NCBI GenBank assembly: GCA_024638585.1
Contig: JAHEKA010000149.1
Location: 1 to 6,133 of the forward strand
Source of the DNA: Rhodospirillales bacterium
GTDB taxonomy: Bacteria > Pseudomonadota > Alphaproteobacteria > SMXQ01
Length of the DNA stretch: 6,133 nt
Reading direction: 5' to 3'
Made by a program: the position numbers and the translations under genes
Shown here: piece by piece, positions 1 to 4,961 of the stretch
How positions within the stretch are numbered: the first letter of the stretch is position 1
Layout of the letters: each line of letters starts with the position of its first letter
Notes under the pieces: generated by a model
Seen by the model: only the letters and a program-made list of their open reading frames with translations
What the model was told of the DNA's origin: nothing
Databases searched by the model: none

Positions 1-974
1 CCCAGCGCGCCATCCCGTTCCTGCCGCTCTTCGGCAAGAAGGGGCCGAAATACGACCCGCAGAAATTCAATTACATCGGCTCGATCAATAACGAGGTCTC
101 GATCTGCGTCTCCTGGCACACGACCGGCATCAAGACCATCCAGGATGCGATGAAGAAGGAACTGATCATCGGCGGGGCCGGCGCCAACGATACCGAGAAT
201 TTCCCCGCGGTGCTCAACAACATCCTTGGCACCAAGTTCAAAATCATCACCGGTTACACCGGCGTCGGCATCAACCTTGCCATGGAGCGCGGAGAGGTTT
301 ACGGGCGCTGCGGCTGGTCCTGGACCTCGTTCAAGAACCAGAAGGGCGAATGGCTGCGGGACAAGAAGGTCAATGTTCTGATCCAGCTCTCGCTCAAGAA
401 GCTGCCGGAGATCGGCGATGTGCCCCTGGTCACGGATCTGGCCAAGACCAAGGAGGATCGCCAGGTCTTTGAATTGCTCTTTGCGCCCCAGGTTATGGGC
501 CGGCCCTACCTGATGGGTCCTGATGTGCCCAAGGAGCGGGTCGCGGCCATGCGCGTCGCTTTTGCGAAGACCGCCCAGCATCCGGAGCTGGTCAAGAAGC
601 TGAACAGGGCGCAGATGGATGTGTCCCTGGTCACCGGTGCGGAGATCGAGACGATCGTCGCCAACGCCTACAAGACGCCGAAAGCAATCGTCGACCGGTC
701 CCGCCAGTCGATGGTCTACCAAGGCAAGAAGGTCAAGGCCAAGATCAAGATGGTCAAGGACACCGGGACCATCACCAAGATCGTCCGCGGCGGCCGCAAG
801 CTGGAAATGAAGCTTGCCAACGGCAAGACGGTCAAGACCAGCGTTTCGGGCCGCCGCACCAAGGTCATGATCGGTGGCAAGAAGACCAAGCGCAAGAACA
901 TCAAGGTCGGCATGACCTGCACTTTCCACTACCCCGGCTCCGGCCAGCGGTCGAAGGAAGTGAGCTGCAAGTAA
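1..974 (+). CDS. TTT-family (Bug/TctC) substrate-binding protein with basic C-terminal extension, 5'-truncated
   Basis: The reading frame is open from base 3 to the TAA at 972-974, giving 323 visible residues; the signal peptide and N-terminal lobe lie outside the window. The visible part reads as the second half of a periplasmic Bug/TctC solute receptor, which binds an organic acid and hands it to a TctAB-type permease. Supporting features are the 'YIGSINNE' strand, 'GGAGANDTENFPAVLNNILGT', 'GYTGVGINLAMERGEV', 'VPLVTDL' and 'PDVPKERVAAMRVAFAKT', all in family order. The family normally ends soon after the helix corresponding to 'AYKTPKAIVDR' (about 688). Here about 90 more residues follow (about 703-971). 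They are very rich in Lys/Arg, with a beta-strand pattern (TGTITKI, KLEMKLANGKTV, TKVMIGGKK, IKVGMTCTF) and two Cys near the end. I read this as a small added beta domain of unknown role. No permease gene is visible. Family assignment is firm; the ligand is unknown. Confidence 0.88.
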   Translation, partial: QRAIPFLPLFGKKGPKYDPQKFNYIGSINNEVSICVSWHTTGIKTIQDAMKKELIIGGAGANDTENFPAVLNNILGTKFKIITGYTGVGINLAMERGEVYGRCGWSWTSFKNQKGEWLRDKKVNVLIQLSLKKLPEIGDVPLVTDLAKTKEDRQVFELLFAPQVMGRPYLMGPDVPKERVAAMRVAFAKTAQHPELVKKLNRAQMDVSLVTGAEIETIVANAYKTPKAIVDRSRQSMVYQGKKVKAKIKMVKDTGTITKIVRGGRKLEMKLANGKTVKTSVSGRRTKVMIGGKKTKRKNIKVGMTCTFHYPGSGQRSKEVSCK

Positions 975-997
975 CGCGTTCGAATAGCTGAACGGGC

Positions 998-1035
998 GCG
1001 GCCCGGTCCCTTGTTGGGGCCGGGCCGCAGTTTTT
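998..1035 (+). terminator. Intrinsic terminator of the TTT binding-protein gene
   Basis: A 13-bp stem (998-1010 with 1016-1028, one G-T wobble) closes a 5-base TTGTT loop. Two bases later comes a TTTTT run at 1031-1035. It begins 24 bases after the stop codon at 974, as expected for a Rho-independent terminator on the plus strand. The stem is symmetrical, so it could also impede minus-strand transcription coming from the dehydratase gene, but that side lacks a T run. Confidence 0.9.
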
Positions 1036-1040
1036 CGCGG

Positions 1041-1078
1041 AGACCTTGTCGGAGGTCTCTTATCGGAGGTCTAGACCA
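1041..1078. repeat. Short direct and inverted repeats at the 3' end of the dehydratase gene
   Basis: TCGGAGGTCT occurs twice, at 1049-1058 and 1063-1072, with starts 14 bases apart. The second copy runs into the perfect palindrome GGTCTAGACC (1069-1078), which contains the dehydratase stop codon. AGACC at 1041-1045 can also pair with either GGTCT. These give alternative small hairpins between two convergent genes. There is no T tract on the minus side, so I do not call a minus-strand terminator. It may be only a small local duplication. Confidence 0.45.
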
Positions 1079-1403
1079 AGGCGTCGATCTTCGCGGCCAG
1101 AATGAAATCGTTCTCATGCAGCCCTTTGATTTTATGGGTCTGGATCGAGATATCGACATAGCCCCAGCCCAGCTTGAAGTCGGGATGATGGCCGACATCC
1201 TCGGCCAGGGCGCCGACCTGATTGACGAAGTCCAACGCGCCAACGAAGTTATCGAAGCTGAAGCTGCGCCGCAGCCAGGTGGCGCCGTCGGTCAGGTCCC
1301 ATTTGGGTGTTTGGGCACGCAGGTCCTCGGCCGCTTCCGGCGGCAGAGGCGGCGTGCCCCCTTGGCAGGGCACGCAAGTCTTTGCGGCAAGAGAATCGCT
1401 CAT
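1071..1403 (-). CDS. phhB: Pterin-4a-carbinolamine dehydratase (4a-hydroxytetrahydrobiopterin dehydratase)
   Basis: This 110-residue protein dehydrates 4a-hydroxytetrahydropterin to the quinonoid dihydropterin, recycling the cofactor of aromatic amino acid hydroxylases. The whole family signature is present: His72-His73-Pro74, then His90 in 'TH', then Asp99, with the same spacing as His61/His62/His79/Asp88 of the mammalian enzyme (DCoH). The end reads 'DFILAAKID', also as in the family. The N-terminus has the 'CVPCQGG' Cys-x-x-Cys motif common in bacterial members. I chose the ATG at 1403 because AAGGAGG (1411-1417) lies 7 bases upstream; the GTG just before it, at 1406, would be only 4 bases away. 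It follows the E1 beta gene by 37 bases on the same strand, so co-transcription is likely. No phenylalanine hydroxylase is in the window, so its partner here is unknown. The symbol is by family only. Confidence 0.93.
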   Translation of the reverse strand: MSDSLAAKTCVPCQGGTPPLPPEAAEDLRAQTPKWDLTDGATWLRRSFSFDNFVGALDFVNQVGALAEDVGHHPDFKLGWGYVDISIQTHKIKGLHENDFILAAKIDALV

Positions 1404-1410
1404 CACAGGT

Positions 1411-1417
1411 CCTCCTT
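1411..1417 (-). promoter_or_regulatory. Strong Shine-Dalgarno of the dehydratase gene
   Basis: AAGGAGG on the minus strand lies 7 bases from the ATG at 1403 and 4 from the GTG at 1406. This spacing decides the start in favour of the ATG. It is the best ribosome-binding site in the window, so the third gene of the unit probably has its own efficient translation start. Confidence 0.8.
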
Positions 1418-1440
1418 GATCGGGGCGGTGCAGCAGCCAA

Positions 1441-2412
1441 CTAGGCGAAGGTGGCCTTCACCGCCGCGATGATTCTGTCCGGTCCGGGCGTCATGGCTTC
1501 CTCCAGGGGGGGAGAGAACGGAACCGGCACCGGCGGCCGGGCGACCCGGGCGACCGGGCCCTTCAGCGCATCCATGGCCCGTTCCGCGGCAAGCGCCGCG
1601 ATCTCAGAGCCGATCGAGCACATCTGATAGCCCTCGTCCACGGTAACCAGCCGGCCGGTCTTGCGGATCGAGGTGACGATGGCCTCGGCATCCAACGGCA
1701 CGATGGACCGCGGGTCGACCACTTCGGCGTCGATGCCCTCCGCGGCCAGCCGCTCTGCCGCTTCCACCGCCCACAGGACGGCGCGTGACGTTGCGACGAT
1801 GGTGATGTCGCTTCCCTCGCGCCGGATGTCGGCCCGGCCCAGCGGCACCTCGTAGGGTTCGTCGGGGACCTCGCCTTCGGTGCCGAGAAGCGCGCCGTGG
1901 TCGATATAGAGCGTCGGTGAATCGCACTTGAGCGCCGCCCGCAGCATTCCCTTCGCGTCCCGAGGCGTGGTCGGCATGATCATCTGCAGGCCGGGATTGT
2001 TGGCGTACATCGACTGGGGGCTGGACGAATGCTGCCCGGCGCCGCCGCGCCGGAGGCCGTGATACATGTGGAAGACGAGGGGCACCTTGATCTGGCCGCC
2101 GGACATGGAGTGGGCGACACCCGCCTCGTGGATCAGTTGATTGACCGCTTCCAGGGTAAAGCTCGCGGTTCCGAAATGGCAAAACATCCGTGTTCCGGCC
2201 ATGGCGGCGCCGATCGCCATGGAGGCGACGGCCCCTTCGGAGGTGGGGGGGTCGGTAATGCGGTCGCCAAAGCGTTCCATCAGCGGCTTATCGAAATGGG
2301 CGTGAGCGCCATGGCCCAGGATACCGCGTCCGATCAGGGCGAAACCGGGGTCTTCCTCGGCGGTTTCCGTCAGTGCTTCGATCAGGGCCTGGGCATAGAA
2401 TTTCTTCGTCAT
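1441..2412 (-). CDS. Thiamine-diphosphate 2-oxoacid/acetoin dehydrogenase E1, beta subunit
   Basis: The 323 residues match the usual length of the beta subunit (PdhB/AcoB/BkdB type) that completes the alpha2beta2 E1 enzyme, which decarboxylates a 2-oxoacid or cleaves acetoin on thiamine diphosphate. Visible landmarks: 'DPPTSEGAVASMAIGAAMAG' (53-72) with Glu59, the conserved acid that activates the cofactor pyrimidine ring; 'MSGGQIKVPLVF' (103-114); 'GAGQHSS' (124-130); 'GTEGEVPDEPYEVPLGRADI' (177-196), the join to the C-terminal transketolase-like domain; and 'PVPVPFSPPLEEA' (294-306). One departure is 'IGRGILG' at 27-33, where PDH/acetoin enzymes usually have Gly-Glu-Asp/Glu-Val. The ATG at 2412 follows the alpha stop by 10 bases, and its GAGGG ribosome site overlaps that stop, so translation is probably coupled. 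Substrate cannot be fixed from sequence. Confidence 0.92.
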   Translation of the reverse strand: MTKKFYAQALIEALTETAEEDPGFALIGRGILGHGAHAHFDKPLMERFGDRITDPPTSEGAVASMAIGAAMAGTRMFCHFGTASFTLEAVNQLIHEAGVAHSMSGGQIKVPLVFHMYHGLRRGGAGQHSSSPQSMYANNPGLQMIMPTTPRDAKGMLRAALKCDSPTLYIDHGALLGTEGEVPDEPYEVPLGRADIRREGSDITIVATSRAVLWAVEAAERLAAEGIDAEVVDPRSIVPLDAEAIVTSIRKTGRLVTVDEGYQMCSIGSEIAALAAERAMDALKGPVARVARPPVPVPFSPPLEEAMTPGPDRIIAAVKATFA

Positions 2413-2422
2413 GTCCGGGCCC

Positions 2423-3427
2423 TCACGCGAAGACGTCAGCCATCAGGCTGTCGGGGTCGGGGTAGGGGCTGGCTTCGGCGAATTCCCGGGCCTTGGCGAG
2501 CAGTTCCAGCACCTCCCGGTCCATCTCCAGCACCCGTTCCCGGCTCAGACTGCCGTCGTCCACCAGGGTTTTGGCGTAGGCACGCAGGCCGTCATGTTCG
2601 CGCACCCAGTCTGCGTGTTTGCCTTCGATCCGGTCCTCCTCCCAAGCCAGGCTCAGGTCCGTGACTCCGGTGGGAAATTCCGGCTTGGTCTGGTGCGAGC
2701 CCGGCCAGCGTTCCAGGTTGGTTTGGAGAAAGACCGGGCCAGCCCCGCCGCGGATCCGGGCGACGGCCTCCTTGGCGCCTTCGGCCACGGCATCGGCGTC
2801 GCGGCCGTCGACCACGATGGCGCGGATCTGCAAGGCTTGGGGCAGGTCGCGCAAAGCTTTCGCCGCCAACATGGAAGACGGGCGCTGGCCTTCCTTGGCG
2901 TTGTTCTCGCACAGGAACAGCACCGGCAGGGAAAAGATGGAGGCGAGGTTCAACGCCTCGAAACAGATCCCTTCATCCAGCGTTCCGTCGCCGAAATGGG
3001 TGATCGAGATCGCGTTGGAGCCTTGGGTCTTGAGGCCGAACCCCGCACCCACGGCGAGGCCGACACTGCCGCCCACCATCGCCGAGGTGGACAGGAAGCC
3101 GGCCGACCGGTCACACAGGTGCCAGGGCCCGCCGCGCCCCCCGTTGAGGCCGTCCTTGCGGCCCATGATCTCGGCAAACGCCCGGCCCGGATCGGCGCCG
3201 CGGGCGATGACGTAGCCGTGATTGCGGTGGGTGGTGTGAAACAGGTCGTCGGGCGTCAGTTGGGAGACGACGGCGGCGCCGGTGGCCTCATGGCCGATAT
3301 GCAAGTGCTGGCGTCCGACATAAGGGTGGTCCTGGGCGATGCGCAGGACCTCTTCCTCAAAGCGGCGCATCAGGATCATGCAATGGAGTATAGCGGCCCG
3401 GTCCTGGGCCGCCGGCGGTGCGATCAT
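2423..3427 (-). CDS. Thiamine-diphosphate 2-oxoacid/acetoin dehydrogenase E1, alpha subunit
   Basis: The 334-residue partner of the beta subunit encoded just downstream; it carries the diphosphate-binding half of the thiamine-diphosphate site. Landmarks in order: 'MRRFEEEVL' (20-28); 'HLHIGHEATGAAV' (41-53); 'THRNHGYVIARG' (66-77), the substrate-side His-Arg-x-His-Gly; 'GGRGGPWHL' (96-104); and the cofactor/Mg motif GDG (146-148) ending in Asn-Asn (175-176). After Asn-Asn the usual 'YGMST' loop is replaced by 'AKEGQRPSS'. 'LSTSAMVGG' (112-120) stands where PDH enzymes have 'GGHGIVG'. So this is a divergent branch, best compared with acetoin-dehydrogenase-like AcoA. The ATG at 3427 leaves the usual short leader before the first helix; its ribosome site (GGGGG, 6 bases upstream) is weak. 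No lipoyl-E2 or E3 gene is present in the window. Confidence 0.92.
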   Translation of the reverse strand: MIAPPAAQDRAAILHCMILMRRFEEEVLRIAQDHPYVGRQHLHIGHEATGAAVVSQLTPDDLFHTTHRNHGYVIARGADPGRAFAEIMGRKDGLNGGRGGPWHLCDRSAGFLSTSAMVGGSVGLAVGAGFGLKTQGSNAISITHFGDGTLDEGICFEALNLASIFSLPVLFLCENNAKEGQRPSSMLAAKALRDLPQALQIRAIVVDGRDADAVAEGAKEAVARIRGGAGPVFLQTNLERWPGSHQTKPEFPTGVTDLSLAWEEDRIEGKHADWVREHDGLRAYAKTLVDDGSLSRERVLEMDREVLELLAKAREFAEASPYPDPDSLMADVFA

Positions 3428-3481
3428 GCGTTTCCCCCACGCTAAAACGGCGCCCGCGCGGTACGCGGAGCCGACTGCTGA

Positions 3482-3494
3482 TGGGGCTATTGTA
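3482..3494 (-). promoter_or_regulatory. Possible -10 box of a proximal promoter for E1 alpha
   Basis: On the minus strand TACAAT (3489-3494) differs from TATAAT at one base and would give a start near 3482 and an untranslated leader of about 55 bases. No good -35 lies 16-18 bases upstream. That stretch instead holds a 7-bp inverted repeat (3503-3509/3521-3527) that could bind an activator. This is a weak prediction. Confidence 0.25.
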
Positions 3495-3553
3495 ATGGAT
3501 CACGCGGCGGGGCACCACTTCGCCGCGGCGCTCGCCTTTACCTGTTCACCGCA

Positions 3554-3627
3554 GGCAAAAGAAAAAGAAAAGGCCGTCCCAGGGGCAATCGTCACCATGA
3601 CGACTAGGGGAAGCCCCGGGGACGGCC
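3554..3627 (-). terminator. Strong intrinsic terminator, minus strand, with nested hairpin
   Basis: On the minus strand a 9-bp GC-rich stem (3619-3627 with 3572-3580), one A-G mismatch and a further 5-bp stem (3613-3617 with 3582-3586) enclose a 26-base loop. That loop contains its own perfect 6-bp hairpin (3589-3594 with 3598-3603, CCA/TGG loop). The main stem is followed directly by TTTTCTTTTTCTTTT (about 3571 down to 3557). It lacks a T tract on the plus side, so the direction is minus. It stands about 480 bases after the SDR stop and about 130 bases before E1 alpha. It could therefore end the SDR operon, end a small RNA, or act as an attenuator for the E1 operon. Confidence 0.8.
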
Positions 3628-3824
3628 GATCCGCTCAAAAAGCGATTCTTACGCCGAATATACGCTACTGGTACTGTTACGACTTGGACATATGCAATTC
3701 GTTTTAAATGCTAGCCAAGTATAAGCTTTTACGCATGCTGTCGTTGACGGTACTGTTCGTTCAACGTCGAGGCGAATACTCGTCGAATTTCCCGAAATAG
3801 TCAAATTCATTCGGTTTGAATTTA
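3557..3824 (-). ncRNA. Candidate small RNA or attenuated leader
   Basis: If the promoter with start near 3824 is used, the transcript would run about 265 bases and stop at the strong terminator ending near 3557. It contains no convincing reading frame: an 11-codon frame from an ATG at 3736 lacks a ribosome site. It has local pairing such as ACTTGG/CCAAGT (3682-3687 with 3715-3720), CGTTGA/TCAACG (3742-3747 with 3761-3766) and a small CGCT/AGCG hairpin (3632-3644). I recognise no known RNA family or riboswitch core. Read-through would enter the E1 alpha gene, so a leader with conditional termination is equally possible. Prediction only. Confidence 0.3.
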
Positions 3825-3859
3825 ATTAAAATACTATGAATATTTAAGGTTAATGCCAA
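3824..3859 (-). promoter_or_regulatory. Candidate sigma-70-type promoter in the AT-rich core
   Basis: Minus strand: TTGGCA (3854-3859; 5 of 6 to TTGACA), a spacer of exactly 17 bases, then TAGTAT (3831-3836; 4 of 6 to TATAAT), with a predicted start near 3824. A second, weaker pair lies just downstream: TTGACT (3799-3804), 17 bases, GAGTAT (3776-3781). Between its boxes sits a 5-bp inverted repeat ATTTC/GAAAT (3787-3798) that could be an operator. AT-rich DNA gives chance matches, so I hold this loosely. Its position upstream of the terminator at 3572-3627 adds some support. Confidence 0.4.
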
Positions 3860-3947
3860 ATACCTAAATTCATAATGAAATTTCAATGCACTGTGCAAAA
3901 TAAGGGTTGGCGCCACTTACAAGTAAATTCGGGATCTATAGTTAACG

Positions 3948-3977
3948 GGCCGTCGGTCGGCCGGCCGCCGCGCGGCC
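3948..3977. repeat. Two abutting GGCCG/CGGCC hairpins
   Basis: Two 15-base units lie back to back: GGCCG-5 bases-CGGCC at 3948-3962 and again at 3963-3977. Their junction creates the 8-base palindrome GGCCGGCC (3959-3966). The same palindrome recurs at 4002-4009, and GGCCGCG there (4006-4012) can pair with CGCGGCC (3971-3977). On the minus strand this is the 3' flank of the SDR gene, but there is no T tract, so I call it structured DNA or RNA and not an intrinsic terminator. Confidence 0.5.
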
Positions 3978-4076
3978 AAACATCGACCCTGCCCGCCGCT
4001 GGGCCGGCCGCGAGATCCCGGATGGGGCCAATAATGAAAATCGATGCCGCCAAGGAACGGGTCCCGGGCCGCCGAT

Positions 4077-4113
4077 TAGGGCGAGGGGCGGGCTGCGGCC
4101 TAGCTGCGCCCTA
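4077..4113 (-). other. Inverted repeat spanning the SDR stop codon
   Basis: TAGGGCG (4077-4083) and CGCCCTA (4107-4113) pair over 7 bp around a 23-base loop. The second arm contains the SDR stop codon (complement of 4111-4113). No T tract follows on the minus strand. It may stabilise the mRNA 3' end or be fortuitous in GC-rich DNA. Confidence 0.3.
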
Positions 4114-4932
4114 GGGCAGCATGATGCGTCCGCCGTTGATGGCGATGGACTGGCCGGTGATGTAGGCGGCGTCCTCGGACAGCAGCATCACCACCATGCC
4201 GGCGATGTCGTCGGGATGGCCGACCCGGCCCAAGGGGATGGACTTGCCGCGTTCGCGGAGCTCTTCCAACGTCCCGCCGGCTTCCAGCGGCTGGCGGGTT
4301 TCGGAAACGCCTGGGACGATGGCGTTGGCGCGGATGCCGTATTGCGCCCATTCGCTGGCCAGCGTCTTGGTCATGGCGATGATGCCCGCCTTGGAGGCGG
4401 CATAGGCGATCGAGTTGACGGCGCCTTCGATGGCCCGGCCCGAGGCGAAATTGATGATCGCGCCCCGACCCAGCTTGATCATCTCCCGGGCAAAGGCCTG
4501 GGAGCACAGGAACGAGCCCACCAGGTTGACCGCGAGCGTCTTGTTCCACATCTCGACCGGGTGGTCGATGGCCGGGGTGCGCAGGTTGATGCCGGCGTTG
4601 TTGACCACGGCATAGGCCGGGCCGAACCGATCCAGCACCGCTTGGGCGGCGGATTTGATGTTCTCCGGATCGGACATGTCGCAGTGGAAGAACTCGACCT
4701 CGGCGCCCGCATCGCGGCAGAGGCGGGCGGTATCTTCGCCTTCATCGTCCAAGAGGTCCCAGATCGCCAGCTTGGCCCCTTCGCGCGCAAGGCGGCGGGA
4801 GATCGCGCGACCGAATCCCCGGGCACAGCCGGTCACCACGCACAGGTCGCCGGGGCTGAAATGGTCGCGTTTGATGGCGGCGCCGTCGTCGTCAATGGCG
4901 GCATCGAGGTTTTCCGAATTCAGGTCGGTCAC
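4111..4932 (-). CDS. Short-chain dehydrogenase/reductase (classical SDR, NAD-type)
   Basis: A 273-residue NAD(P)-dependent oxidoreductase with every classical SDR landmark: the cofactor glycine motif TGxxxGxG (34-41), acidic Asp59 ending the second strand (which favours NAD over NADP), 'CDMSD' with Asp85, NNAG (111-114), and the catalytic tetrad Asn136, Ser164, Tyr177, Lys181 ('YAASK'). The end, 'DDIAGMVVMLLSEDAAYITGQSIAINGG', is also typical. About 27 residues precede the first strand, more than the family core needs; they are acidic ('NLDAAIDDDG'). I keep the GTG start at 4932, which has GGGAGGA 9 bases upstream (4942-4948). No later in-frame start with a better site stands out. It lies 29 bases after the amidohydrolase gene, so one operon is likely. 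Substrate unknown. Confidence 0.93.
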   Translation of the reverse strand: MTDLNSENLDAAIDDDGAAIKRDHFSPGDLCVVTGCARGFGRAISRRLAREGAKLAIWDLLDDEGEDTARLCRDAGAEVEFFHCDMSDPENIKSAAQAVLDRFGPAYAVVNNAGINLRTPAIDHPVEMWNKTLAVNLVGSFLCSQAFAREMIKLGRGAIINFASGRAIEGAVNSIAYAASKAGIIAMTKTLASEWAQYGIRANAIVPGVSETRQPLEAGGTLEELRERGKSIPLGRVGHPDDIAGMVVMLLSEDAAYITGQSIAINGGRIMLP

Positions 4933-4961
4933 GTCTCAGGGTCCTCCCGGGAGTCTGGCGC

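Larger units (their letters stand above)
3428..4110. other. 683-base non-coding gap with an AT-rich core
   Basis: This lies between the SDR stop and the E1 alpha start, both minus strand. I see no convincing gene: short open frames on either strand lack family features and good ribosome sites. Counting by row, GC is about 35% over 3661-3900 and about 27% over 3781-3900, far below the flanking genes. The part next to E1 alpha (3428-3560) is GC-rich again and has a 7-bp inverted repeat (3503-3509 with 3521-3527). The part next to the SDR gene (3941-4110) is GC-rich with small hairpins. The AT-rich core is best explained as promoter and leader DNA, or a region acquired separately. Confidence 0.7.

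Noticed and set aside
2411..3445. Long plus-strand open frame (344 codons) antisense to E1 alpha
   Set aside because: It mirrors a well-supported gene and shows no family features. Long antisense frames are common in GC-rich codon-biased DNA.
3339..3707. Plus-strand open frame of 122 codons entering the gap
   Set aside because: It starts antisense to E1 alpha, crosses the minus-strand terminator hairpin and AT-rich DNA, and has no recognisable motif.
3704..3736. Tiny minus-strand leader-peptide frame (10 residues) in the AT-rich region
   Set aside because: It has no ribosome-binding site and no run of one amino acid type that would suggest attenuation control.
3557..3824. Thiamine (TPP) riboswitch upstream of the thiamine-dependent E1 operon
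   Set aside because: I looked for the conserved CUGAGA-type core of the THI element in the leader and did not see it.
3875..4114. Plus-strand 79-codon open frame
   Set aside because: Its composition changes abruptly with the local GC, it has no domain pattern or convincing ribosome site, and it runs through the tandem hairpins.
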